This document shows, piece by piece, positions 52,736 to 60,914 of a DNA stretch of 64,000 nt (positions are counted from its first letter, which is position 1; the number at the start of each line of letters is the position of its first letter). The notes below the pieces were generated by a model that ran no database searches, was not told the origin of the DNA, and worked only from the letters and a program-made list of their open reading frames with translations. This DNA is from JABDMH01 sp964428345 (lineage in GTDB: Bacteria; Bacteroidota; Bacteroidia; Chitinophagales; Saprospiraceae): contig CAYRYD010000016.1 in the NCBI GenBank assembly GCA_964428345.1, positions 1-64,000 of the forward strand. Direction: 5' to 3'. A program made the position numbers and the translations under genes.

Positions 52736-53803
52736 ATGTTAGAAAAATTGGGAGAAATCGAAGCCCATTTTAGGCATCTGGAAGAACAGATGACAGACCC
52801 TGAGATCCTGTCCAATATTGAGCGTTATTCCAGAATTAACAAGGAGTATAAAGACCTGCAGGAGATCATGGGTGTTTTTACCGGGTATAAAAATGTAATG
52901 TCCAATATTAAATCGGCTAAACATCACCTGAATGATCCCGATAAAGAAATGCGGGAAATGGCTGAAATGGAACTGGAATCCCTGGAACAGGAACAAGAAG
53001 AACTCGAAGAAAAGCTCAGGTACCTGCTTATTCCCAAAGATCCCGACGATACCAAGGATGTGCTCTTTGAGATCAGGGCCGGAACCGGTGGTGATGAAGC
53101 GGCCATTTTTGCCGGCGACCTGTACCGGATGTACTCCAAATATTTTGAAACTCAGGGGTGGAAGCAGGAAATCCTCCAGCTAAATGAAGGTACGGTAGGG
53201 GGTTACAATAAAATCGTATTGGAGGTTTCCGGACATAATGTTTATGGTAAACTCAAATTTGAATCCGGTGCTCACCGGGTACAACGGGTTCCGGTTACCG
53301 AAACCCAGGGAAGAGTACATACTTCGGCTGCCACTGTCGTGGTTATGCCAAAACTGGAGATGGAAGATGTAGACATTAAGAAATCCGATTTGAAAGTAGA
53401 CACTTTCCGTTCCAGCGGTGCAGGCGGACAACATGTCAACAAGACCGAATCGGGCGTTCGATTCACCCACTTACCCACAGGCATTGTCGCTGAGAGCACT
53501 GATGGTCGATCTCAGATCAAAAACCGGGAGATTGCCATCCAGCGGCTTTATCAAAAAATTTACGAGTCGCAAAGGCAGGCCTATGAAAGTGAACAGGCCT
53601 CCAGGAGAAGATCGCTGGTGGGTACAGGCGATCGTTCGGACAAAATCCGGACATACAATTATCCGCAAAACCGGGTAACTGATCACCGTATCAATCTGAC
53701 GCTCTACAACCTTGACCGGATCATGGAAGGGGATTTGGAAACCATCCTGGAAGGGCTTCAGGTAGCCGAGAATGCCGAGAAACTCAAGGGTGAGATGGTT
53801 TAG
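52736..53803 (+). CDS. prfA: Peptide chain release factor 1
   Basis: A 355-residue class I release factor recognising UAA/UAG and triggering peptide release. The catalytic GGQ is at 230-232 in SSGAGGQHVNKTESG. Gln methylation by PrmC is expected there, but no prmC gene is in the window. The helical N-terminal domain has long charged helices, and RRSLVGTGDRSDKIRTYNYPQNR near 290-315 is the normal RF1 C-terminal segment. Full length for the family. Confidence 0.96.
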   Translation: MLEKLGEIEAHFRHLEEQMTDPEILSNIERYSRINKEYKDLQEIMGVFTGYKNVMSNIKSAKHHLNDPDKEMREMAEMELESLEQEQEELEEKLRYLLIPKDPDDTKDVLFEIRAGTGGDEAAIFAGDLYRMYSKYFETQGWKQEILQLNEGTVGGYNKIVLEVSGHNVYGKLKFESGAHRVQRVPVTETQGRVHTSAATVVVMPKLEMEDVDIKKSDLKVDTFRSSGAGGQHVNKTESGVRFTHLPTGIVAESTDGRSQIKNREIAIQRLYQKIYESQRQAYESEQASRRRSLVGTGDRSDKIRTYNYPQNRVTDHRINLTLYNLDRIMEGDLETILEGLQVAENAEKLKGEMV

Positions 53804-53911
53804 ATACCTCTTTCTCTTCGTCCGAAACCCGTAATCAACCTTATCCGGTCAGATTGGATCAATTTTACCTTATACCAGGGGGTTACCGGGTAAACTCTGA
53901 ATTAATCGTCA

Positions 53912-53919
53912 TACCTTTG
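53912..53919 (+). promoter_or_regulatory. Candidate -7 promoter box (TACCTTTG)
   Basis: TACCTTTG matches the Bacteroidota TAnnTTTG consensus and lies 25 bp upstream of the odhB start. No convincing TTTG -33 element was found at the expected distance. Confidence 0.45.
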
Positions 53920-53944
53920 TGGCCGAAATAAAGGTCAGGATCAA

Positions 53945-55204
53945 ATGAGTTTAGTGGAAATGAAGGTGCCGGTCATTGGTGAATCGATCAATGAAGTCAC
54001 CTTATCCCAATGGCTGAAGGAGAATGGAGAATATGTGGAACTTGATGAGCCGATTTGTGAATTCGAATCAGACAAAGCCACTCTTGAATTTCCGGCTGAA
54101 GCTTCTGGTAAACTGATCTGGGTCGCCGAGCAGGGTGCTGATCTTCCCATTGGGGCTGTGGTGGCAAAAATCGATACCAGTGTGGCCAGGGGTGAAGCAA
54201 CATCGATGCCCGGGGTGAAAGAAGCAAAAGAAGTTGAATCCGGGACCGAATCCGTTCCGACGACAGCAACACCCTCTCCCGGTGAAAAATCTTCTAATGA
54301 AAATGGGGGTTATGCTGCCGGTCATCCTTCCCCGGCTGCTGCCAAGCTGATAAAGGAAAAAGACCTTTCGGCATCGGATATCGCCCCGACGGGGAAAGGT
54401 GGAAGGATTACCAAAGACGATGTAGTTCGTGCTGCCGCCGAACCAACGGCGGTTTCTGCCGAACCAACAGCCGTCAGGAGCGAGACTCCGCAAGGATTAC
54501 CCTCCAGAAACGAACGAAGGGAAAAGATGTCCCGGATGCGACGAACGATCGCTGCCCGGTTGGTATCGGCAAAGAATAGTACTGCCATGCTGACCACTTT
54601 TAACGAAGTGGACATGACCGGCATCCTTGAGCTGAGGAAAAAATATCAGGATCAGTTTGTGGCTAAATTCGGAATCAAGCTGGGCTTCATGTCGCTCTTT
54701 GCCAAAGCCTGTGCAAGGGTACTCATGGAGATGCCCCAGGTCAATGCTCATCTGGACGGAGAAGACCTGATCTATCACGACTATGTCGATATTTCAATCG
54801 CAATCTCCACCCCTAACGGTCTGGTCGTACCGCCGGTACACAATGTGGAGTCGCTCGGATTTCACGAAATTGAAATGAAAATCAAAGACCTTGCTGAAAA
54901 AGCCCGGGAGGGGAAGCTTACTCTTGAAGAGATGCGGGGAGGTACTTTCACCATCACCAACGGAGGTATTTTCGGATCCCTGCTTAGCACTCCGATCCTT
55001 AACGAACCACAATCGGCCATATTGGGTATGCACACGATTCAGGAGCGGCCGGTGGCAGTCAACGGAAATGTCGGGATCCGACCCATGATGTATGTGGCCC
55101 TGTCCTACGATCACCGGGTGATCGATGGCAGTTCATCGGTGACTTTTCTGGTCAAGGTAAAGGAAATGCTGGAAGACCCCGTCAGATTGCTGATGGGTAT
55201 CTGA
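53945..55204 (+). CDS. odhB: Dihydrolipoyllysine-residue succinyltransferase (2-oxoglutarate dehydrogenase E2)
   Basis: A 419-residue E2 subunit carrying succinyl groups to CoA in the citric acid cycle. The lipoyl domain (about 4-78) has lipoylated Lys44 in ESDKATLEF. A Ser/Pro/Thr linker, the E3/E1-binding domain (AAGHPSPAAAKLIKE, GKGGRITKDDV) and a second Ala/Pro linker follow. The catalytic domain (about 185-419) has YDHRVIDGSSSV near its end. No E1 (odhA) or E3 gene is adjacent. The KFGIKLGFMSLFAKA pattern favours succinyltransferase over acetyltransferase. Confidence 0.94.
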   Translation: MSLVEMKVPVIGESINEVTLSQWLKENGEYVELDEPICEFESDKATLEFPAEASGKLIWVAEQGADLPIGAVVAKIDTSVARGEATSMPGVKEAKEVESGTESVPTTATPSPGEKSSNENGGYAAGHPSPAAAKLIKEKDLSASDIAPTGKGGRITKDDVVRAAAEPTAVSAEPTAVRSETPQGLPSRNERREKMSRMRRTIAARLVSAKNSTAMLTTFNEVDMTGILELRKKYQDQFVAKFGIKLGFMSLFAKACARVLMEMPQVNAHLDGEDLIYHDYVDISIAISTPNGLVVPPVHNVESLGFHEIEMKIKDLAEKAREGKLTLEEMRGGTFTITNGGIFGSLLSTPILNEPQSAILGMHTIQERPVAVNGNVGIRPMMYVALSYDHRVIDGSSSVTFLVKVKEMLEDPVRLLMGI

Positions 55205-55253
55205 AATCTGAAATTCGGGTCAAGACATTTGCAGGCAGCCACCCGTAAAATAT

Positions 55254-56282
55254 TCAGGATTTGTAGTATTCAACCTCCCCCCCGGTGGCATAGGAGGTGA
55301 GTTTGTCGATCAGATGGCTGAAATCTTTTTCTGTCAAAGTCATGTAGGAGCTGACCAGATTTATTTTTTCCTGAAGGAATTCCGGATTCTCAGCTCCGGT
55401 GATCAGGGTACTGATGGGCATCGTCCAGGCAAAATTCAGAGCGTCTGCGACTCCGAATTGACCGGGGATTACCGGATTGTCGGTCGACCATACGGCTTGT
55501 TCGCCCATGACTTTCCTGCCAAAAAACCGGCCATCGGCCAGGGTCTTCATGGCCAGTAATCCTAATCCTGCCTCTATAGCCCGGGGAATCACCAACCGTA
55601 CAAAGCTATGTTCGCTTGCGGCATCGACCAGATTGACAGGCATTTGCAGGGTGGAGAAAATCCCACTGTCACCAGTCTCCTCCAACATTCTCAGATGGGC
55701 ATAGGGACTGGCATGTCCGGTAAATCCGGCAAAACGGATCTTACCTTCCCTGATGGCATCTTCAGCCAGACGGACTACCCCATTCTTAATCCGGTTGTCC
55801 GTATCTTCTGGTGAAGACAAAGCGTGGATCTGCCACAAATCCAGTTGGTCCACCCCGTAGCGGCGGAGGGATTCTTCCAGTTCGCGGCGGGCAGATTGAT
55901 AGTCAGTAGCCGTGCTTTTGCTCATAATGAATACGAGATCACGGTATTTCGGAATAAGATACCGGCCGTAACGTTTCTCACTCATTCCATCCTCACCATA
56001 ACTATAAGCGGAATCAAAGAAGCGGACACCCTGTTCCAGACCTTGCTCGATCACCTTTTGGGCGTCTTTCTCCGTTGTCCAGCCAATATGATAGCCCCCT
56101 ACTCCAAGCATGGTTACCTCAACGTCCGTTGATCCCAATTTACGAAGGGGTAACAGAGGTCCCAAGCGGTCATGAGTGCCATCACGAAGTCCGGGAGAAC
56201 TGCATGCCTGCCAGGGCAGCATCAGGCCGGAGGTCAGGCTCATCAATGATTCCAGAAATTCCCGTCGCGAACGCATGATCAT
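55254..56282 (-). CDS. Exported aldo/keto reductase
   Basis: A 342-residue AKR-superfamily protein. The N-terminus RSRREFLESLMSLTSGLML is Tat-like (RRxFL) and is followed by QACSS, a possible lipobox, so it is probably exported folded, perhaps as a lipoprotein. The catalytic tetrad is visible as Asp and Tyr in FFDSAYSYGE, Lys in IMSKST and His in WQIHAL. It resembles the AKR group usually annotated 'aldo/keto reductase' with Tat signals in Bacteroidota. The substrate is unknown, and the electron donor would have to be bound before export. It converges on odhB. Confidence 0.85.
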   Translation of the reverse strand: MIMRSRREFLESLMSLTSGLMLPWQACSSPGLRDGTHDRLGPLLPLRKLGSTDVEVTMLGVGGYHIGWTTEKDAQKVIEQGLEQGVRFFDSAYSYGEDGMSEKRYGRYLIPKYRDLVFIMSKSTATDYQSARRELEESLRRYGVDQLDLWQIHALSSPEDTDNRIKNGVVRLAEDAIREGKIRFAGFTGHASPYAHLRMLEETGDSGIFSTLQMPVNLVDAASEHSFVRLVIPRAIEAGLGLLAMKTLADGRFFGRKVMGEQAVWSTDNPVIPGQFGVADALNFAWTMPISTLITGAENPEFLQEKINLVSSYMTLTEKDFSHLIDKLTSYATGGEVEYYKS

Positions 56283-56357
56283 AGGTTAAGAATGAATGAC
56301 ATCAGTAATTTAAGCAATCTTTCGGAAAGGTGAAGGTTCCGTTGGAGATTCGTGCAC

Positions 56358-57392
56358 TCAAAAGTGCGTCCAACCCTGGGCCTGGAGCGGATGGATATTT
56401 CCACCCTTGGTATGTAGTTTTATCCCCTCTGATGCTTCCACCATTTCACCCATCATGTAAATGTCGGCCATCAGCCTGACCTTTGGGAGATCTTTTGGGT
56501 CAATGGTGAAAAGCAACTCGTAATCTTCACCACCACTGAGGGCACAGGTGATTGGGTCAAGGTTGAACCGGATCGCCATCTCCTGAGCCTGGGGATGGAT
56601 TGGTACCCCACTCTCCTCAATAAAAGCCCCCAGACCTGATCGCTTGCAGATATGCATCAGATCGGAGGACAACCCATCGGAAACGTCGATCATAGCGGTA
56701 GGTACAACTCCTGCTTTTTCAAACTGACGTACCATGTCCAGCCGGGCTTCCGGTTTCAGTTGCCTGCCGATGATATATTGCATGTCCTCCAGATCGGGTT
56801 GCATATCCGGTTGCGACATGTACAATTGTTTTTCCCGCTCCAAAATCTGCAGGCCGAGATAAGCCGCTCCCAGATCGCCCGTCACACAAATGATATCACC
56901 TTTCCTGGCAGTTGATCGCAGTGTTTGTTTTCCGCGTTCCACTTGTCCGATGGCCGTAACTGAAATGATAAGGCCCTGCCTGGAAGAACTTGTATCACCT
57001 CCGACAAGATCTACCTGATAGTAGTCGCAGGCAGCCTTGATTCCAGCGTAGAGTTCGTCCAGGGCTTCTACCGAAAAACGGTTGGATATTCCCAGCGAAA
57101 CCGTAATCTGCCCGGGTGTACCGTTCATGGCACAAACATCAGAAAGGTTGACTACGACCGACTTATACCCAAGGTGCTTCAACGGGTGGTACATAAGATC
57201 GAAATGAATACCCTCCAATAGCAAATCTGTCGTAATGATGCTCAGGAACTCACCATTATCAATCAACGCCGCATCGTCACCCACACCGATCACGGAACTC
57301 TTGTTATGAAGGTTAAAGGATTCGGTCAGGCGATCAATCAGTGCAAATTCTCCCAATTGACTGACCTCGGTGCGTTTTTGACTGTTCTCCAT
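56358..57392 (-). CDS. thiL: Thiamine-monophosphate kinase
   Basis: 344 residues from ATG 57392, chosen because EVSQLGEFALIDRL near the start is the family N-terminus; ATG 57440 would add 16 residues. ThiL phosphorylates thiamine phosphate to the active diphosphate. AIRS-like ATP-binding motifs are present: VIGVGDDAAL, TTDLLLEGIHFD, NLSDVCAMNGTP, DLVGGDTSSS, VTGDLGAAYLG, IDVSDGLSSDLMHIC and ALSGGEDYELLFT. The gene starts 113 bp from the divergent SDR gene. Confidence 0.94.
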   Translation of the reverse strand: MENSQKRTEVSQLGEFALIDRLTESFNLHNKSSVIGVGDDAALIDNGEFLSIITTDLLLEGIHFDLMYHPLKHLGYKSVVVNLSDVCAMNGTPGQITVSLGISNRFSVEALDELYAGIKAACDYYQVDLVGGDTSSSRQGLIISVTAIGQVERGKQTLRSTARKGDIICVTGDLGAAYLGLQILEREKQLYMSQPDMQPDLEDMQYIIGRQLKPEARLDMVRQFEKAGVVPTAMIDVSDGLSSDLMHICKRSGLGAFIEESGVPIHPQAQEMAIRFNLDPITCALSGGEDYELLFTIDPKDLPKVRLMADIYMMGEMVEASEGIKLHTKGGNIHPLQAQGWTHF

Positions 57393-57477
57393 CAGGATGC
57401 AGGTTTTGTCCGGACCAAATTTCCGAATAATTCGAGACAACCCCGGGTCACTGCTAAAAAAGTATCTTTTTTTTTAG

Positions 57478-57485
57478 TTAGTTTG
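57478..57485 (+). promoter_or_regulatory. Candidate -7 promoter box (TTAGTTTG) for the SDR gene
   Basis: TTAGTTTGCCGCC lies 20 bp upstream of ATG 57506 and resembles the TAnnTTTGC boxes found before other genes here. A run of nine T residues (57467-57475) precedes it. Confidence 0.35.
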
Positions 57486-57505
57486 CCGCCAACATCAACA
57501 GGTCA

Positions 57506-58285
57506 ATGAATAAATTTTCACTTTCCGGAAAAAGTGCCATCGTCACCGGTGGAGCCAGCGGGATTGGCAGGGCGATCGGAGAAATTTTTGCCGAGGCAGG
57601 AGCCCGGGTACACATTGTCGATATTCAGACTGATCCGGCGGAGTGGATCGGGCAGCACCGTTATCCGGAAGGGAGCATTCACTATCATCCCTGTGATATC
57701 ACAAAACAGGAGGCAGTTAATGAGGTGTTTGCACAAATACATGCCAGCTCGGGAATCGATATCCTGGTTAACAATGCCGGTATTGCTCATATCGGAAATG
57801 CTGCCGATACCAGCAATGAGGATTTCGAAAAAGTCTTGCGGGTGAATGTCCATGGGGCATACCATTGTTTGCATGCCAGCCTGCCTTACATGAAGCAGAA
57901 TGGTGGCGGAGTTATTGTCAATATTGCCTCGACTGTTGCATCAGTAGCCATTCCCAACCGGTTTGCCTACATGACCAGTAAGGGAGCTATATTAAGTATG
58001 ACCTATTCGGTAGCACTCGATTATATCGACGACGGCATCCGGTGCAATGCCATTTCTCCGGGAAGGGTTCATACACCCTTTGTCGACGGATTTATCGCCC
58101 GGAATTATCCAGGCAGAGAAGCTGAGATGTTTGAAAGATTGTCAAAAGATCATCCGATCGGGCGGATGGCTAAACCGGAAGAGATTGCCCATCTGGCATT
58201 GTATTTATGTTCGGACGAGGCGGCTTATGTGACCGGCAGCAATCACAGCATTGACGGAGGATTTACCAAACTAAAGCGATCATAA
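57506..58285 (+). CDS. SDR family oxidoreductase, possibly 2-keto-3-deoxy-L-fuconate dehydrogenase
   Basis: A 259-residue classical short-chain dehydrogenase. The cofactor motif TGGASGIG is at 14-21 with Asp39 after the second strand (HIVDI), suggesting NAD preference. NNAG is at 89-92, and the catalytic Ser142, Tyr155 and Lys159 (YMTSK) follow. The C-terminus has the usual YVTGSNHSIDGGF. The next gene, 8 bp downstream, encodes an FAA-hydrolase similar to 2,4-diketo-3-deoxy-L-fuconate hydrolase, so the pair may catalyse the last steps of the non-phosphorylated L-fucose/rhamnose route. That function is inferred from pairing. Confidence 0.85.
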   Translation: MNKFSLSGKSAIVTGGASGIGRAIGEIFAEAGARVHIVDIQTDPAEWIGQHRYPEGSIHYHPCDITKQEAVNEVFAQIHASSGIDILVNNAGIAHIGNAADTSNEDFEKVLRVNVHGAYHCLHASLPYMKQNGGGVIVNIASTVASVAIPNRFAYMTSKGAILSMTYSVALDYIDDGIRCNAISPGRVHTPFVDGFIARNYPGREAEMFERLSKDHPIGRMAKPEEIAHLALYLCSDEAAYVTGSNHSIDGGFTKLKRS

Positions 58286-58293
58286 CAAGAGAT

Positions 58294-59151
58294 ATGAAAT
58301 TAGTACGATTTGGTGAGCCGGGCGCCGAAAACCCCGGCATTATTGACCAGGCAGGAAAACGGATCGATGTATCTGCATTCGGCGAGGACTATACACCAGC
58401 ATTTTTTGCCAGTGAGGGATTGAGCAGATTATCGGTCTGGCTTGAAAAACACCAACAGGATTGTCCGGTCGTGGCGGATGGAGTTCGCTATGGGGCACCT
58501 TTGACGCAATCGGGAAAATTGTTGTGTGTTGGTCTGAACTATGCCGCTCACGCCAGGGAGAGCGGGATGGATACCCCAAAATCACCCGTACTTTTTGGCA
58601 AAGCTACCTCAGCCATCTGCGGGCCATTTGATGATGTGATCATTCCCAAAGGATCAGAAAAAACCGACTGGGAAGTAGAACTCGCCATCGTCATTGGAAA
58701 GCGGGCCAACTATGTATCACAGGAATCAGCCATGGATTATATCGCCGGTTATATGATCCACAACGATGTCAGTGAAAGGGCTTTTCAACTGGAGCACGGA
58801 GGCCAGTGGATCAAAGGTAAAAGTGCCGATACCTTTGCCCCCCTGGGACCATGGCTGGTCACCAAAGACGAGATAGCTGATCCAAACAATCTGAGACTCT
58901 GGCTGAAAGTCAATCATCAGACACTGCAGGACAGCACTACTGCTGATTTTGTCTTTAATACCCAGTATCTGGTTTCCTACATCAGTCAGTATATGTCGTT
59001 AATGCCCGGAGACATCATATCGACCGGTACTCCTTCCGGTGTGGGGCTGGGGTTGAAGCCACCCCGTTATCTGCAACCCGGAGACATCATGGAACTGGGT
59101 GTGGAAGGTCTGGGTGTGGCCCGGCAGATTGCTGTAAAATATAAGGAATAG
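58294..59151 (+). CDS. Fumarylacetoacetate hydrolase family protein, possibly 2,4-diketo-3-deoxy-L-fuconate hydrolase
   Basis: A 285-residue FAH-fold hydrolase cutting C-C bonds in diketo acids. The core has LLCVGLNYAAHARE, the metal-ligand segment DWEVELAIVIG, GYMIHNDVSERAFQ, KSADTFAPLGPWLVT and ISTGTPSGVGLG. The GQWIKGKSADTF stretch is typical of the branch that includes LraF-like sugar-acid hydrolases and FAHD-type proteins. The gene starts 8 bp after the SDR stop, so they are co-transcribed. The upstream fuconate dehydratase and lactonase are not in the window. Confidence 0.85.
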   Translation: MKLVRFGEPGAENPGIIDQAGKRIDVSAFGEDYTPAFFASEGLSRLSVWLEKHQQDCPVVADGVRYGAPLTQSGKLLCVGLNYAAHARESGMDTPKSPVLFGKATSAICGPFDDVIIPKGSEKTDWEVELAIVIGKRANYVSQESAMDYIAGYMIHNDVSERAFQLEHGGQWIKGKSADTFAPLGPWLVTKDEIADPNNLRLWLKVNHQTLQDSTTADFVFNTQYLVSYISQYMSLMPGDIISTGTPSGVGLGLKPPRYLQPGDIMELGVEGLGVARQIAVKYKE

Positions 59152-59274
59152 GTCTGCGACAACCGGATTTCTTTATTCGATCATGCGAGTAACTGCAAAC
59201 CACCGGCTCCAGATGCAATGATCGGTAATGGACTGATCTTTGATTAGGTGTCTTTTTAACCAACCAAAGATCAG

Positions 59275-60450
59275 ATGAAGAAGTTGATTATTGCAACCCT
59301 GGCTATCGGATGGCTTTTTCTGGTGACCTGCCGGCTTTCCGCCCAGATCCAGCTGCTCAATGACGAATTTGATGATCCTGGCACAGCGACCAACTGGATC
59401 GATATAAATGCGGAGGAAGGTTGGAATATCGCCCAACTCGAGGCCTGGAATGTCGATGGAATTCAGGAAGGAAGTCTTTACATGAAGCCATTTACGGTTT
59501 CCTGGTATGAGGAGTACCGGGGAGCTTTCTTGTTCAAATACATCAGTGGTGATTTTGTGATCACCACGGAAGTGAAAGCGACCGGACACGATGGTATCAG
59601 CAGACCATCCAGCGATTTTTCGCTGGCGGGAGTAATGGTCAGGGCCCCCGTGCACTACCTGAATCAGGATCCTCTATCGCAATGGATGCCCAATCAACAG
59701 AACTATATTTTTATGTCCATTGGTCAGGCCAACCAACCCAATTACAGCTTTGAGATCAAGAATACCTGCAACAGCAGTTCTTGTCTTGATATCCGGAATA
59801 TAGGCGACGTCAATACCACGAAGATCCGGATGGCCCGGATCGGACAATACATCATTGTGCTCAATCAGTTTTCGGGGCAACCCTGGCAGGTGCGCAATCG
59901 GTATAACCGGGCTGGCTTACAGTGTGCAGACTGGGGTTCGGCTTGCAATGCACCCTTTCCGGACACCCTGCAGATCGGCTTTGTCACCTACACCGATTGG
60001 CCGAAAGTATCCAGTCTTGATGTCAACTTTCACAATTCGCACACCATCCACCCGGATAGCCTGGGTATGGATGATCCGACACCGTTGGTTCCTTTTTCTC
60101 CGGATCTCATTGCCACCTTTGATTATGCCCGGTTTGATTCGGTCACCGTGCCCGAAGCTCTCAGCGGACTGGATTTGACCGATACTACGGTTGTCACTGA
60201 TCAGGATTTATTATCTTTTCTGGGATATGATACCCAGCGGCATTGTCCCGATCAATATCAGATCACCGACGATATTTCAAATACCTATCTGACCGTAAAA
60301 GCTGGTCAGAGCATCATGGCCGGAAATACGATCGGCAATGATGCCCAGGTTTCATTCAGAGCGGGCAACCAGGTTGATTTACTGCCCGGGTTTGAAGTTG
60401 GACCGGCATCGGTATTGCAGATAAGTATTGAAGGCTGTGGAGATCATTAG
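59275..60450 (+). CDS. Secreted protein with laminin-G/DUF1349-like domain and C-terminal 3-coathanger domain
   Basis: A 391-residue protein with a signal peptide ending near LSAQ (residue 24). Residues about 27-260 look like a concanavalin-like sandwich (LLNDEFDDPGTATNWIDIN, DFVITTEVKATG, AGVMVRAP, KIRMARIGQYI), as in DUF1349-type sugar-binding proteins. The last ~70 residues (VKAGQSIMAGNTIGND ... VSFRAGNQVDLLPGFEVGPASVLQIS) match the 3-coathanger stack domain of Bacteroidota surface proteins. There is no T9SS tail. A carbohydrate-binding surface role is inferred. Confidence 0.75.
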   Translation: MKKLIIATLAIGWLFLVTCRLSAQIQLLNDEFDDPGTATNWIDINAEEGWNIAQLEAWNVDGIQEGSLYMKPFTVSWYEEYRGAFLFKYISGDFVITTEVKATGHDGISRPSSDFSLAGVMVRAPVHYLNQDPLSQWMPNQQNYIFMSIGQANQPNYSFEIKNTCNSSSCLDIRNIGDVNTTKIRMARIGQYIIVLNQFSGQPWQVRNRYNRAGLQCADWGSACNAPFPDTLQIGFVTYTDWPKVSSLDVNFHNSHTIHPDSLGMDDPTPLVPFSPDLIATFDYARFDSVTVPEALSGLDLTDTTVVTDQDLLSFLGYDTQRHCPDQYQITDDISNTYLTVKAGQSIMAGNTIGNDAQVSFRAGNQVDLLPGFEVGPASVLQISIEGCGDH

Positions 60451-60455
60451 GGCTG

Positions 60456-60905
60456 TCAATTGATATCCAGTAATCTCCGGTGGTAATTGATCTGACCCAA
60501 ATGATAAGCGAGATGAGTAGTCAGGTGCATCAGGAAGAATTCGACTGAAACACTTTCCTCAAAAACCCGTAGTGGAAATTCTTTTTGAAGAACTTCTTTT
60601 GAAATCTTATCCAATGATTGATGAACTACAGTTATGGTTTCTTCCACTTGTTTTATTAAAACATCACGGGGAATATTTTTAGTGGAAAATTCCAGTTCAC
60701 GCTGCCGGATATAGCCGGATTTATCGATTTCAGCACCGATATAGGCCTTTAGATTGCCAATGAGATGCAGGCAGAGATTTCCGGCGGAGTTGGCAATTTC
60801 CTTTTCTACCGACCAGATTTTTTCTTCGCTTTTATAAAGCTCAATTTCGTTTTTCAGCCGGTTCAAATCCCGGTCAAGCAATAATTTAACGGACTGAAGG
60901 GTCAT
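60456..60905 (-). CDS. DinB family protein
   Basis: About 149 residues from ATG 60905; a GTG at 60914 would add three residues and abut the aspartate kinase stop. It is a four-helix-bundle protein of the DinB/DUF1572-like superfamily. The metal-binding histidines lie in LCLHLIGNL and in HLAYHLGQINYHRR. The superfamily includes thiol-dependent transferases and many proteins of unknown role. It is the second gene of a probable aspartate kinase operon and converges on the 3-coathanger gene with a 5-bp gap. Confidence 0.85.
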   Translation of the reverse strand: MTLQSVKLLLDRDLNRLKNEIELYKSEEKIWSVEKEIANSAGNLCLHLIGNLKAYIGAEIDKSGYIRQRELEFSTKNIPRDVLIKQVEETITVVHQSLDKISKEVLQKEFPLRVFEESVSVEFFLMHLTTHLAYHLGQINYHRRLLDIN

Positions 60906-60914
60906 TTCTGGCAC

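Noticed and set aside
57453..57479. CTAAAAAA...TTTTTTAG hairpin upstream of the SDR as a terminator
   Set aside because: It is a pure A/T stem lying between two divergent starts, where a terminator is not expected; more likely promoter A+T-richness.
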